DNA from: an uncultured Bacilli bacterium
Lineage (GTDB): Bacteria; Bacillota_I; Bacilli_A; RFN20; CAG-826
Direction of reading: 5' to 3'
Assembly (NCBI GenBank): GCA_934168325.1
Contig: CAKPNG010000001.1
Span: forward strand, 1-64,000
DNA: 64,000 nucleotides
The notes below the pieces were generated by a model. The model worked only from the letters and a program-made list of their open reading frames with translations. It was not told the origin of the DNA and did no database searches. Below, piece by piece: positions 22,977-37,300 of the stretch. Both the position numbers and the translations under genes were made by a program. The stretch's first letter is position 1. Each line of letters opens with the position of its first letter.

Positions 22977-25900
22977 TTGGCTAATAAAATTAGAATAGAT
23001 GCTGAATTAGTAACGCAGGTTTCTAATTTAGAAGGGACCAAGAAACAAATTGAAAATTAGTTAAATAGTTTGAAGTTTGATTTTGGAAAAGATAAATCAT
23101 TTCAAAAACTATTTAGAAGTTTTGAATCTGAAATTTTAAATTTTAAAAGTTTAACGAAAAATGGTGAAATTGATTTAATTGATGAGAAACAAGTTGAGAA
23201 AAGCGGTCATAAAATAATTTCAATTTTTAATCAAATCACTGAACGGCAAAAAGAAATTGCTAACGCTTCGCTGTCAGAAAAAATGAAATTATTCCCTGAA
23301 AGTTTCGTTTAGAACGCTGGCAAAGCAGTTAGTTCTATTGATGGTTTTTTAAAAAAGTATAAAGAGTTAGGAACAACTTCTACTAATTTAAATAACGCAA
23401 AAGCAGATTTAGATAAATATAAAGCTAATTTAGAAGAAGCAAAAATTAAACTGGAGTCTTTTGGGAATATTAAAACTACAACATAGGCTTGGAAAGAGCA
23501 AGAACGCCAAGTTAAAAGTTATGAGCAATCTTTAGATGCTGTTATAAAAAAATCGGCTGAAGCTAATGCAAGTAAGAAGACTCCCAAAGCAACGAATAAT
23601 GAAGACTATAATAATTTAACAAAATTAATTTAGCTTCAAAGTCAATATAATAGAGTAGTTGAAGAGGGGAAATAGCTAAGAGGAACAACTGGTGCAAAAA
23701 CTAATGCTGTTAAAAATGCTGTTGCTGAATAGCTTTAGACAGAAAATATATCAGTTCAAAAACTTTAGCGTTCTTATGCTGGCTTGCGTTCGGCAGAGAT
23801 TTCAATTTCTCAAAGAATGGCAACAACAGACATTAATTCTGAAAAATGGGAGCAATTAAAATCCTCTTTAGAGGGCGTCCGCACTAAGATTTTAGTAACT
23901 AAATTAGCTATGAATTAGCTTCAAAAAGAAGCTGTTAGTTAGGAATTAACTTAGTCTTTTGGATTAACAAATTTTAATAAAACTGATTTTTCAAATATAG
24001 CCCAACAATTTATATCTTCTGCACGGGCACAACTTCAACAACTGCGAGCAGAAGGGCAAAATTTTGATATTTTAAATACATCAGATTTAGCTGATTTTGA
24101 TAAGTTAATTCAAAAAATAGATGAAGCAACTACCCGTGTTCATGACTTTGAAGATGCTTTTCAGAAAAAAAATGAAGCTTCATCTATGGTAAATGAAAAA
24201 ACTAAAGAAGTTGAAAAATTATAGAAAGCATTTGATAGTTTTGATAGTAAAGGCAAAATTGATAAGCTTTTTTCTGATTTAGAGCAACTTGGTATTTCAA
24301 CCGACGGTATCGAAAGAAGTGCCGAAGGCGTTCAACAATTAAAAGAACGTTTGCTTGGAGTTAATTCTGATAGAGTTAAAGAGTTAAATGATGAATTTGG
24401 TAAAACCAAAGCACAAGTTCAAGCTTCAGAGAATGCAATAAACAAAATACGTAGTAGTTTGGGCAATTTGGGGCAAGCGACTACTTCGCTTCAGCAAATG
24501 AACTCTGAATTTGAACAATTAAAATCTCAAGCTCAATATTTCTTTGGCTTAACAAACAGTTTTAATTTGCTGAAACGTGCCATTCGTGGAGCGTATGACA
24601 CTGTTAAAAAACTTGATGCGGCGATGACTGAAACTGCTGTTGTAACTGATTTTAGTGTTGGAGATATGTGGGAGCAGCTACCTCAATATACCACAATGGC
24701 GAAAAAATTAGGTGCAACAACAGAAGGTGCTTACAAAACTGCCGCTCTTTATTATCAGCAAGGACTGGATACCGCTGAAGCTATGCAATTATCCACAGAA
24801 ACGATGAAGATGGCACGTTAAACCATCTATAAATAAGAAGCGTGAAAATTATTTGAACTGCTGGAAAGCGTATATGCCCTATTTTACCTTATCCTTTGGG
24901 TTGCGAAAGCAGAAATAAAGAAATAGGACGATTCATGGTAGATAACCTAAAAATCAATAATACGTGATCAGCAACTAATTAAAAAAGGAGAATTATATTA
25001 ATGTCATATAAAGAAATTGAAGAAAAAATTAAACAATATATTCCAAATAGTGATCTTACTGTTTTAGAATATAATGGATTTAATCATAAAATTACTTATA
25101 AATGTAATAAATGTGGGCAAGTTGATTATCGTAATGAATATCGAACGCTAATTCGCACTAAATATGGATGTAAAAAATGTTTGGATGGAATATAGAAAAA
25201 AAGTTCGACGCAATTAAAAGTAGAGTAGTTATTACAAGAAAATCTTAATATTGATTTGGTATAGTGGAATGGAGTTAATAATCGTGCAAAATTATATTGC
25301 AATAATTGTAAGCAATTTTTTTATCGCTATCCTGCTCATATTTTAAAAAACAATGTTTATTGTCCAAATTGTTCAATCGTAAAATCTCGTGCTCCTAGAA
25401 CTTTAAAAGAAGCTCAAGAAGCTTTAAACAATTATGCAGGGAATACTGAATTTAAAATTTTAAAATTTAAAAATAGTTCTGAGAAAGCTCTGGTTTAGCA
25501 TACTTGTGGCTTTATCTTTGAGCGGAAGTTATGGAATTTTTCTATTTCTCGCGGATGTCCAAAGTGTTAGGGGAAACGTTCTACACTAGAGAAAAAAGTA
25601 AGAGCCTATTTAACTACTTTAGGCGTAGATTTTTCAGAATAGGTTCATTTTAGAGATTGTAATAATGGTTATTCTTCTTTTGACTTTGCAATTAAAATAG
25701 AAGAATAGTTATATTTAATAGAAGTTCAAGGGCAATAGCATTATCATTAGATACCAGGCTTTGATGACTATAAAATATAGCAATAGCGGGATGAACTTAA
25801 ACGGGAGTATTGTAAAGAGAAAGAAATCCCATTAATTGAAATTCCTTATTATGACATTGATAAATTAGATAATTATTTTTCTTTTTTAAAAAGCCCAACG

Positions 25901-28900
25901 ACTATCTCGAAAGAGAGTAGGACTGAGTAGTTCGAAGCAGATAAACCTTAATGGTAAGATATAGTCTGTTCTATATAGTGATATATAGCTGATTTTTTTA
26001 AATCGCCTTTAAATTAACGCTTTAAAGGGAACACAAAGATCGCAGGCATGGAATATGCTACTGCCACAAAAGCTATGACTTCTGCGCTACGTGGTTTTAA
26101 TATGGAACTTAGTGATATGTCAGCATAGCGAGTTAATGATGTTTATTCAGAATTAGCTAAAATTACAGCTACTGACACATAGCAATTAGCAACTGCTATG
26201 ACGAAAACTGCTTCTATTGCTTACTCCGCAAATATGCAGTTCGAAAATGTCTCGGCATTTTTGGCTCAAATTTTGGAGACGACGCAGGAAGCACCTGAGA
26301 CCGCAGGAACTGCGATGAAGACCATAATTGGTCGATTTACCGAAATTAAAAAACTTTACTCCTCCAATCAGTTAATGGGAAAAGATAGTGAAGGAGAAGA
26401 AATTAATGTTAATAAGGTTTCCACAGCTTTACGGGCTGCAGGAATTAATTTAAATGAATTTTTCACTGGGGCAAAAGGCCTCGATGATATTTTATATGAG
26501 TTGTCTCAACGTTGGGACACATTGGACGTGACGGTTTAGCGTTTCATAGCAACTTAGGCGGCAGGTTCTCGTCAGCAATCGAGATTTATTGCTTTAATGC
26601 AAAATAATGCTCGTTTAACTGAATTAATGAACGCCGCGAAAGATAGTAAAGGATCTGCAGAAGGGCAGTTTGAAAAGACTTTAGATTCTTTAGACGCAAA
26701 AGTCAATAAGCTTCGTGACGCCTGGGAAGAGTTTTTAATGGGAATTGCTAATTCCGATTTAATTAAAGGCTCTATTGATTTATTAACAAAATTATTAGAA
26801 GTTATAAATAAACTAACAAAAGGCACTGATGGATTAGTTAGTGCTTTCATGAAATTAGCTGTTGTTGGAACAGCTCTATAGCTTGGTGGCGGTTTATTAT
26901 AGGGTGGGTTAGGTTATTTTAATGCCCGTAGATATGCTGTGCAAGCAAAAGGTATGGCAAAGGCTGGTATTGACGCAAATACTATTAAAGCCGTATCGAA
27001 TGGATTTACTGGTGATGAAAATATTGGATCCCTTTTATCTTATATGCGTGGTAGCTTTGCAAATTTTGGCAATTTAGGATTTGTTGGTATGGCCAAGGAT
27101 ATGATTAAAGGAATTTAGGGACTCTTTAAAAGTACTTTAAGTGAAAAATTAACCAAAGAACTCCAAAGCGAGATTAATAAGGAAGCTATTAAGCGAGTAT
27201 TTAGTAATGAGTTAATTCCAGTAGGCTCAAGATTGTCGCAAGCACAAGAAATGACAGCAGATATGAGCCAATATACCAAATTAACTGGTGGGTTTAAGAA
27301 TCTTTGGTCTGGTTTAAAACTTGGCAATGCTCAGCGGCAAGGCCTGGGGGATATTACTAGTGCTAAAAATGCTCTGAGTGAGCTTCAAACCGCAAGTGGA
27401 GGTGCAGCGAGCCGTATGGCTAAATTCGGCACGATATTGGGTTCAATGGGGCCTTCCTTAGCGATAGTTGTTGGAGCACTTGGCGCTTTAGCACTAGCTG
27501 CACATCTTGTTTATATAAATTCTGATGAATATAAATTAAAGAAAATTCAAGAACAAATTGAAGGTTTAAATGATGCTTTAGATAACACTAATAAATCAAT
27601 TGATGAACTAAAAGATTGGAAAGATAATTAGGATTCTACTATAAATAAATTAAAAGAGTTAACTTACGGGACAACTGAGTTTAATTAGGCTTTAGTCGAA
27701 GCAAACCAAAATGTTTTAACTTTATTACAGCAATATGATGGGTTAAAATTGACTACGGAACGAGGTGAATTTGGAGAGTTACAAATTGATGAAAAGTCTT
27801 TAGAGGATTTAATTAATACTAAAACAAAAACCGCATCTTCAATTACAAGCGCACTCATTGATAAAACTTTACAGGAACAACTAACTGAAGCTCAAATTGA
27901 AAGCAGAACAGCTAGTAGTAAATATTTTACTACTCACGTTGGAAGGGCGTATGGCTCTTCTTCTGTTACACAACAAGGACAGACAGTTCGTTTTGATAAA
28001 TATTATGAAAACTATTAGAAAGCTAATACTGATTAGTCTTTTGCAGACTATATAGCTGTTCAACTTCCTGATATTAAGAATACAACTTCATTAATGTCGG
28101 CGGCAGTTAATTATGAATAGGCTATTTTAAAAGAAATACAATTATAGGAAACTGCAGATTAGAAACGTAATGAAGAATTAGTAAAGGATTTAAATGCTCA
28201 ATCATTTTTTGAAGGCGAAGAAATCAAGAAAGAAACTGCCGAAGATATACAATTAGATATTGCTAATAATTATTTCAATGAAGGCGGAGTATTAGAAGAA
28301 ACTGATTGGGAAGAAGCTTTAAACAGTAAATTTGGTTCTGAGCATAGAGGTATTAGTGCTACTGCTTCAGGCTTAAAATTTAGCAATAATAGCAAAGCTG
28401 CTTGGAAGGCAATCAACAGAATATTGTTTGGCAATGAAGATTTAAGTCAATTTACTAATAGTGATGGAACCCTTGATCAAGAAACTCTTCAAGCAATAGC
28501 TACAACAGAAATTGAGCAGCTTTGGCAAAAGTAGCAACTTGGCGAGATAATGACAGTAGCTGGCAAAGCTGGTAGTGATAGCTTAATAACGCATCTTGCA
28601 ATGGGATCGCTCACACAAGATGATTTAGACCAATTAGCCGCGATGAATGGTAATTATAATGCTCTTACAGCATTACGCACTGCATCTAATTTAACAGAAG
28701 GCGAATTTACCGCCCAGATTAATCAAATTACCGAAGAAGCTCAAGCAGCAATTGATGCTAGTATAGCACGTTTTACTGAATATTTTGGCGAAGATAATGC
28801 TAAAGCATTCGGTGATTTAGATAGCGCGGCTGCAACAGTTTTGTCTAATTTCGCAAATTAGATTAAAACCGCGGTGGGTGACGAAGATTTTCAAGAAGTT

Positions 28901-31900
28901 TGGGATAGTTTATTACCTAGTGATATGGATATGAAAGATAAAGTGAAAATTGCTAAAGCTTTATCTGCGGCGGATCGTTCAAGTATTAATTCCATTAAAG
29001 CTTATACTAATACTTTAGTGCAAAGTGGAGTTATTACTTAGGATGTTGCTGATAAAATTGCAAATTCATATATTTCTTTAAATAACGCTGTTAAGCAAAT
29101 TGACTTTTCAGCAGTATTAGAAAATTTACAAACGAGTAATAAATTTATTCGTAATATCAGAGAAAATCAACAACGGAATTTTAGTAATGACGAATATGAA
29201 TCTTTAAAAACAATTTTAAGTGCAGATGGCACTGATAGAAGTAATTGGTTCACGCAAACTTTAGACGGAGAATGGGTGTATTTAGGGTCTTCAATTGAAA
29301 CTTTAACTTAGGCGATTTATCAAAATACTTCGGCTCTTTTAGGTCAAAGTTAGGAATAGTTGAAAGCAAAGGATTACCTTCAAGATCAAATAAGTAAAGA
29401 CAAAGGCTTTGTGGAATAGATTAATCAGGGGGCCTCTGCCGAAACTTATACAGAAAAAGTGGGATTTTTAGAAGCAATGGCTCAATAGTCTAAAGATAAC
29501 AAATGGAGCGAACCATTACAAAAAGCAGGAATTAATTTAATTCAAGATTGGGGGACTTTAGATATTACTAATGCTAATGGTCGCCAATATGTTGATGATA
29601 TGTATTTCCAACTCTCTAAACTATTGACCACAGACTATACTGCTCAAATCGCACAAATTATTACCCAAGATGTTTCTTATAAAGTGCAATCGCAGAATCC
29701 CTGGCGTTCAAAAAGTTAGGCCGCTGAATATCTCACAATGGGTGATTAGGCAAATTCCACCGCTTATTATTAGGGTATGGTAGCATTATCCAATTCCACT
29801 GAAGGCGTTAATATGGATATTATTACTAAAGCCCAGAAAGCTTGGGAAGCTTTAGGTGGAAGTATTGAAAATGCTTCCGCAGAAAAAGTAGAAGCTTATG
29901 GGCGAGCATTGGGAGAAGCGTTTGATGAAATCGCTCGTGCACAAGATCGCGCACATTTAGATGAATTAAAAAGCCAAATTAATGAATTAGATGAAAGTTT
30001 ATCTAAATCAAATTATGCTGCAAAAGCCGCAGAAATTGCTAAAACATTATCTGCTTATTTGGGAATAAAAGTTGATGGTAATTTTGTTCAACAATATAAA
30101 GATTTAATCAAGACAATTACTGAAGAAGGGGAAGCGGGAACAAAAGCATTAGAAGAACTTAAAGAAAAAGCGATAGCTTTAGGCGGGCTTTCAATTGACC
30201 CGATTGAAATTGATACTATTCTGAATACAGATAATGCAACTGACGCGGCGTTAAATTTAGCAAATTATTTAGGTCAATTGGTAGATCGGGATTATACTCT
30301 TTTAATTTCAGGACAAAGTGATATGTCTGATATTTTAGGGGCTTTAAGTACAATTATTATGCGGTTGGCATTATTGAAAAGTACAGCTACTACTGATAGT
30401 GATTAGGCAGTAAATATTATGACGAATGCTGCGGATATTATTAATCAAATTGCTGATGCTATGGGTTTTGAGATGGATACAGAATATTCCGAGAAACCCT
30501 TATTTGCAGACTTCTCCAATTATAGACAGGAAGTTAGTGGCGAACCTGGGAACCAAACTGTTTCTTGGGTAAAAGATGGAACTTCTACCTCTTTATAGGT
30601 GGGTTCGCAAATTGCCATGAGTTTTAAACGTAAAGACGATTCAAGTCTTTATAACTTTGTTGGTTCAAAAACGAATAGCAGTCCTGAAATAATGGCAGAA
30701 CAGGAAAAATGGAGCAGTAGAACAACCGTTCCTGGAGGGTATCAAAATCCGACAAAGACTTTGACTTAGGCTGAAGTTACTGAACATAATAATACTAACC
30801 GTAAAGCCGCATTAACTGATGCATTTAATCGTTTAAAAAATTTAGGTTTAGTATCAAATGTGTCAACTGATCAGCGTGGCACAACCGACCACATAAATAA
30901 AGAGGATAAGCCTTCTGGCGGTGGTGGCTCTAGTGATAAAGGTGATATGGGAGGAAATTAGGAAGATAAATGGGACAACTCCTATGACTGGCTTTATAAT
31001 TTAACTCAAGACATTAATGCCGAACTTGAAAAACGTGAAAAACTTGAACTGAAATATAATAATATCTTAAAAGACCGCAATAAAACCGCAAAAGAACTTT
31101 ATCAAAATGCAAAAGCTCAATTAGCCAGTCTTGAAAAATCTCGTAGTCTCAATTCTGAAGCCTATGAAAAACGTAAAGCAGAACTTCAACTTGAAGCAAA
31201 ACAGGCAACCGCTCAATATACTAATGACACTCGTTTTAATATGAAGTGGGGAACTGGTTTAACTTCTGGTGGTGGCAGTTCTTCTGGTCTTCATGTAATT
31301 AATTTTGGTGGCTCTGGTAGCGGCTCAGGAGATACTAAAAAAGACCAAGGCAAGCGAACTATGTTAAGCGAAGCTGAACTTGGACGCTATGCAACATTTA
31401 ATTGGGATGATAATACAGTTGAAATTAACTGGGATGCAGTCAATAAAATTAGTGATCAACAAAAAGGTGAAGCTGTTGAAGATTACATTTCTAAACTTGA
31501 AGAAATTCAAGAAAAAATGAACGAAGCAGAAAAGTCCCTTCTTGAAATTGATGGTAAAATTCGTGAAATTATTGACCAAGGCAAAGATGAGTTTAAAGAT
31601 TTTGAACAGCAAATTTTTGATGCATTAGTCAGCCGTTATCAAAAAGAAATTGACAAACTAACTGAAATTAGTGAAGCAATTACCGACGCTAATTCTAAAT
31701 TAATTGATTCAATGCAAGATGCAATTGATAAAGAGCGTGAGGCCCGCGATAATAAAAAAACAGAAACTGAATTAGCTGATAAGCAAAAACGGTTAGATTA
31801 CTTACGGTCTGATACTTCTAATGCTAATGCCAAACAAATTCTTGACCTTCAAAAAGAGCTTACTGAAGGGCAAGAAGATTATACTGATCAGTTAATTGAC

Positions 31901-33145
31901 CAAAAAATTGATGAACTTAAAGAACAAAATGATAAGGCAAGTGAGCAACGTCAAGTTCAAATTGATTTAATGACTAAAAATTTAGAAATGGCTCAAGAAA
32001 CTGGAGCTTTGTGGCAAGAAGTTTATAATTTAATGGATATTGGTGTTGATCAAGAAGGAGCTTTAGTTAAACAATCAGAGTTATTTGACTTACTCCAAAG
32101 TGAAGCTGGCTGGCAAGGAATGAGTGCAGTTTCTAAAATGACCTGGCTTGATGAATTAACTGAAACCGTTAAAGCTGGCATGGCTTATTTAATGACCGGA
32201 CGGCAACTTGAGTATATTGGCGTTGAAGCCGGTAAGCAAATTACCTTTAGTGCCTATGATGAGCAAGGTAAACTTCAATGGCTGACAGGGACAGTTGATA
32301 AAAATGGCGATGTTGTTGATAGTAATGGTGTAAGATATAGTGAAATTTTTTAGAATTATGATGGAAGTTTTACTACAATGGAGACCGCGGGTGTTGGCAC
32401 TAAAAAAGAACCACCGAAACCTGAAGTTAAACCTTCTGCACCTTCTACCCCTTCTTCTTCTTCTGGTGCTACTAATAGCGGACGTGGCAATACAGATGTA
32501 TGGCATATTTCTGGTAATACTAAAGATAATGGATTGAAGTTAAATTCAAGTGGAGAATTGACGGGAACAAGCTCTTGGAATTATAATGATAAGAATCCAT
32601 TTATTTATGGAGGGAATAAAGATGTTCCTTCCTATCGTTAGATACGAGCTGCTCGCGATTTAATTAATCCTAGTCAATATGATAAAGATAATAGTGGAAC
32701 TTTAACTAGACAAGAATTAGAAAAAGGTCTTCGAGATCAAAAAATTAATTGGGATAAAGATAAATACCGAAATGATTCGGATGAATACTGGGACGCCTAT
32801 TACGGTAAGTTTAAGTATAAAACTGGCGGTCTCAACACTCAAACTGGTCCAGCTTGGCTTGACGGCACATTCGCCAAACCAGAACTCGTATTAAATTCTA
32901 AAGACACAGCAAATTTCCTTGAACTTCGAGATTTACTGCGGGCGTTGCAAATTTCCATTAAGTCTCCTCATCGCGATTTAACCGATAATAATAAGAATAA
33001 TGGAGACAACTACTACGAAATTGACATAAATGTGGAGAGTATTGCCGACGATTATGATGTGACTAAAATGGCAGATAAAATTAAGAAATTAATTAGTCAA
33101 GACGCTCTTTATAGAAACGGCAATGCAATCAATAGACTGAGATAA
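22977..33145 (+). CDS. Tape measure protein, split by a group I intron
   Basis: Exons 22977-24818 and 26039-33145 form one frame of about 2982 aa with dozens of TAG read as Gln and no TAA or TGA. TTG start with SD AAGGAGG. Long coiled-coil regions (for example NLNNAKADLDKYKANLEEAK), hydrophobic segments (SLAIVVGALGALALAAHLVY), Gly/Ser linkers near residues 2300-2360, an EF-hand-like loop (DKDNSGTLTRQE) near the C-terminus, and a final GGLNTQTGPAWLDGTF segment common in tape measures of Bacillota phages. At about 1.5 A per residue this predicts a tail of roughly 450 nm. Followed by Dit. Confidence 0.92.
24819..26038 (+). ncRNA. Group I intron (td-like) in the tape measure gene
   Basis: Exon 1 ends ...CACGU and pairs with GCGUG about 21 nt into the intron, with the U-G pair at the splice site (T24818). 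Core elements: TTGAACTGCTGG, ACGTGATCAGCAAC, AACGACTATCTCGAAAGAGA and GTAAGATATAGTC. The last intron base is G26038. Splicing joins ETMKMAR to IAGMEYATA in frame, and the unspliced frame hits TAA at once (24819). Encodes an endonuclease. Confidence 0.9.
25001..25951 (+). CDS. Intron-encoded Zn-ribbon/Vsr-like homing endonuclease
   Basis: 316 aa with about 12 TAG as Gln; in the standard code it would stop after 64 residues. Three repeated CxxC modules (CNKCGQ...CKKC, CNNCKQ...CPNC, HTCGF...CPKC) form zinc-ribbon DNA readers. A C-terminal nuclease-like domain follows (FDFAI ... YLIEVQGQQHYHQ) with Asp and E-x-Q in PD-(D/E)XK/Vsr-like spacing. RBS AAAGGAG. The last 20 codons overlap the intron core. 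Such enzymes cut intronless alleles to spread the intron. Confidence 0.8.
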
Positions 33146-33158
33146 AGGAGGAATTAAA

Positions 33159-34289
33159 ATGGCACAACAAGGTGATTACATTGGTTTTTCCTTTGGTGGT
33201 GTCCATTCCTCTGAACTTGGAATCGTAAGAATAAGTGATGGGAGCAGATTTGAAGAAAGTCTGCTCCCTAATTTTCAAGATAAAACCGCTACGGTTTCAG
33301 GGAAAGACGGAATTTATTATTTTGGAAGTGACAATTAGCAAAAAGAAGTTACATTATCTTTTGCTTTTGATCACTTAACGGAAGAACAACTTAGACGATT
33401 AAAACAAGTTTTTAGCACAAAAAAACCCCAATAGTTTATTTCAGATGAAAAGCCTTATAAATATTATATGGTAAAAGTTGCTCAATCGGCAATTATTCAA
33501 CATCTTTGCTTTGATTTAGATGAGGGGACTCGCATTTATAAAGGAGAAGGCACTTTAAATTTAGTTGCTTATTATCCATATGCTCGCAGTGTTCATAAGT
33601 TTTTAAATGAGTTTAATGAAGGGAATAATAGCGATTTTATTATTTATCCCGATACTATTACAGCAGAAAATTAGAATAAAGATTATAGTGGAATTTATGA
33701 TTTAATGGTAGAGGGTAATAAGCCTTTCTCCAATGAACAAGGATTACTCTATTATAATAAGTAGGAATGGGCTTCTTCTACTGGTATGATGAATGAACAA
33801 GGCAATTTAGATATTGCATAGTTGGATGCCATTAATAATGTAGTTCATATTCCAGTTTATAATGCGGGCGATCTTGAAGCTGATTTTAAACTCTTCATTA
33901 AATCGAATAGCCAAACTGAAAATCAAATTAACTTGCCTAAAATTAAGGCAATTAGATTAGTGTAGAATGGATTAATTTTAAATTAGCTCACCTTTAAGCA
34001 GTTTCCACCTTTAAAATTAGCAAAAAATGATTATGGGTTGTGTATTGACACAGCCGCTCACTTAATTAAAGGTGTAGATTAGTACAACAAATTGACAACA
34101 AACTTATATAATAATAAAATTCAATCTGGACATTTCTTTAAAATTCCGCCACAAGCACTAGCATCATAGGCGGCTGGCTCACATGGACAATTAACAATTG
34201 AAATTGACTGCGATTCAACTGATACTTGGACCACTGGAGCCAATTTAACCGATTTAACATTTATTTAGTATGATTATATTTACTATTAA
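33159..34289 (+). CDS. Distal tail protein (Dit)
   Basis: 376 aa with ten TAG read as Gln. SD AAGGAGG. The start IGFSFGGVHSSELGIVRISD, then TVSGKDGIYYFGSD and a KKPQQFISDEKPYKYYMVKV stretch are characteristic of the Dit/SPP1 gp19.1-type N-domain. Located between the tape measure and the Tal gene as expected. It forms the hexameric baseplate hub ring joining tube and tip. Confidence 0.85.
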
Positions 34290-34300
34290 GGAGGGATTTT

Positions 34301-37300
34301 ATGGATAAAAATATTTATAATAGTCCTTATGAAATCTCTCTTTGGGATGATTTAAATGCTTGGGAGATTTTAAAGGATGGCGAAATTTTATCTGAAATTT
34401 ATTATTCTGTTTAGGATGCTGACGTTGCGGTAGAGCAATTAAAAGAGCAATTTCCTGAATCAACCTATGAAATTAGACATTTTTTTAAAGAAGATAAAAT
34501 TGCAATAATTGGTTCTGATAAAATGACCGCCCCGCAAATGGTGTATAATCCAACTTTAACGATTAATGTTAATGGGCAGTTAGGTTTAGTTTTTTCTCTT
34601 TATTATCGCTATTTTGATAACGAAACTCAAGATTTTGTAGATAACCCATTTGTCCCTTACTTATTTAATGAACGAAAAGTTAAAGTTCTCTATAAAGATG
34701 AATGGTATGACTTTATCATAAAAGAAGTTCAAGAAAACAGCGATAATTATACCTTTACTTATAGCTGTTTGGGGCTTTTTGTAAATGAGTTATCTAAAAC
34801 TGGCTTTGATTTAGAGTTTGACCCAGAATTGGATAATAATCAAGGTACAATCATTGAACTTGGGAATGTTGTGGTTGCGGGCACTGATTGGAAAATTGCT
34901 CCTATTGGTGATGGCGCAGATGATTCTGATTTAATTGAGCAAACAATTAATGAACCACTGTATTTTTATTAGCTGAAAAATATTGATAATTTTGATGAGT
35001 TAGCTAACTTTATTGCGAATGAAAGTTTGAGTTTAGTTCAGCAAAATAAAGATGATAACTGGACTGGCGATTTTCACTCATTATTTAACTATGAACGCCC
35101 GCTTTATTTCTTTTATTCTGACTTATGTGAAAATAGTGAAAATGAGGAACTTAAAGAAATTAAATTTCTTTATCGTGGTGAAGACGATGGCTATGAAGTC
35201 GATACTAACTATTTAATTACTAATGCTTCTACTTTTTCGATTAAGCCTAATTTAGTTAAAATAAAAGATAGCGGAATTGATTTATTTTTACCTTCTGCTA
35301 ATGGACAAATGTGTTTAAGTTTAACTTTTGAGCCAAATATGCGGGGTAGCAAGCTAATTTCTAAACAAAGAACTAAATTTATTAAAGATATTGATAAATA
35401 TGTTTATTTATTTAAAGATAAAGAAACTAATAAAGAAATTTATGGATATTATAATACCAACTATTTAACTTCTGCCAGCGTTGAAAACATTATTACAAAT
35501 GGTTCAAATTTTGTTAATACAAGTGGCTGGGCGGGGATTTTACTTGGTGATGCGAGTAATACAAAACCTCCTGCGATTGACAGTTAGCCTTACCCGAAAA
35601 TTACTGAGATTTAGACTTCTTTAAGTGAATATTTAGAGAACAATCGTCTTTATCCAACTCTTACAGTTGATAATGGAGTTGAAGGCATTTAGCCTAATTA
35701 GGTTGTTTATTGCTCTACAATTAAAGATAATTTATTAAAGTTAAAAGAGTTCGTTCAAGGTGATAAATTCGTATTTAGACTGCGGGCGGGCTATGGTGAA
35801 ATTACAGACAAAGGTGTTTTACATGATTATAGCAATAACGCAAATAAACCACCATTTCAAATTAAAGTTGCCAGTTATAACAATTATTCAACCTATAATG
35901 AAGCTCAATTGCGTTTTAAATTAGGAGAAAAATATTATTATAAAAAGACTTAGGAAGATGGCCTTGGTTTCACTTATACTTTATTAACTTGGAAGTCTGA
36001 AGCTGGATTAACCAATCCCGCAGATCCAATTAATTACTATTATAAAAAACGGGAACAAGATGGTAGTTATTATATTTGTTATACTAATTGGGTCAGTGAA
36101 ACCGCAGAAGAAAAGACTAAAGTTTAGACCGATTCTGCGGGCAACCCTTATTTGTTTAAAATTTCAGCTACAAATCAAATTACTTCTCCCGATGATGTCT
36201 TTATTCCAGGTTTATCTTATCATTTAGATGAAGTCATTTTTGATAGCACAGATTCAAGCACAACTTGGACAATTGAGAGTGATGATGATTTAGATTTTGA
36301 TAAATCAACTTTAAAATTTAGAACCGCAATTTTAACTTGTAAAAAATCAATTTCCTATTCAGCACTTTATAGTAAATCGAATCAATGGGGTATTTTTTTA
36401 ATTCCCGATACGGACTTAATTAAACCCTTCTATGAAAAAACACTTGATACTGATATCAGACCAGACAAAACATATTTTAAATTAGAAAATGGCCAATATG
36501 TAAAAGTTGAAGCTCCCACAGTAGTAGATATAAAAAATTACTATGAAGTTAATTCAAAAGTTTATATTTAGGATGTTGAATTTTTTAATTATATTGCAAA
36601 ATCAGAAACAAATCTTTCACCAGTGCTTTTAGGCGAAGCTCCCACAAGTACAATTCAAGATGTCTGGTATTTATATGATCCGACAGAACAGCCAGAATTA
36701 AAATCAATTGATGATGTGGTGTATGTTTGGAAGGGCAATGAAAAAGAAATTCCCGTAAAATATGAAAAAATCACAAATGCGGGTTTTGAAAAAATTAGAT
36801 CAATCACGATTTCAGAAAGCAATCGCTTTAATATTATTTAGGAGTTGTGTGAAACTTTTGAGTGTTGGGCAAAATTTATCGTAGAGCATGACCCAGACAC
36901 TGGAGAAATCTTATATGATGAAAATCACATTCAAAAGAAGAAAATTGCCTTTAAAAAGTATATTGGAAAAGACAACTATGCGGGCTTCCATTATGGAATT
37001 AATTTAAATCAAATTACAAGAACTTTAAACTCTGAAACAATTGTAACCAAAACGATTGTTAAGGATAATTCTAATGAGCACGCAAACAATGGTTTCTGTT
37101 CTATCGCCCGCGGAAATGAAAATTATATTAAGGATAATTTCGTTCTAAATTTTGATTATTATATAAATTAGGGACTCATTAATAAGAACATTTTTATAAA
37201 TGACCTCTATTTGAATACAAATAATTATTTAGGCTATTATACTGGTTTGAGAAAACTTAATACTGAGCGAGATGGATTGGCTGAAAAACGAGTTCAACTT

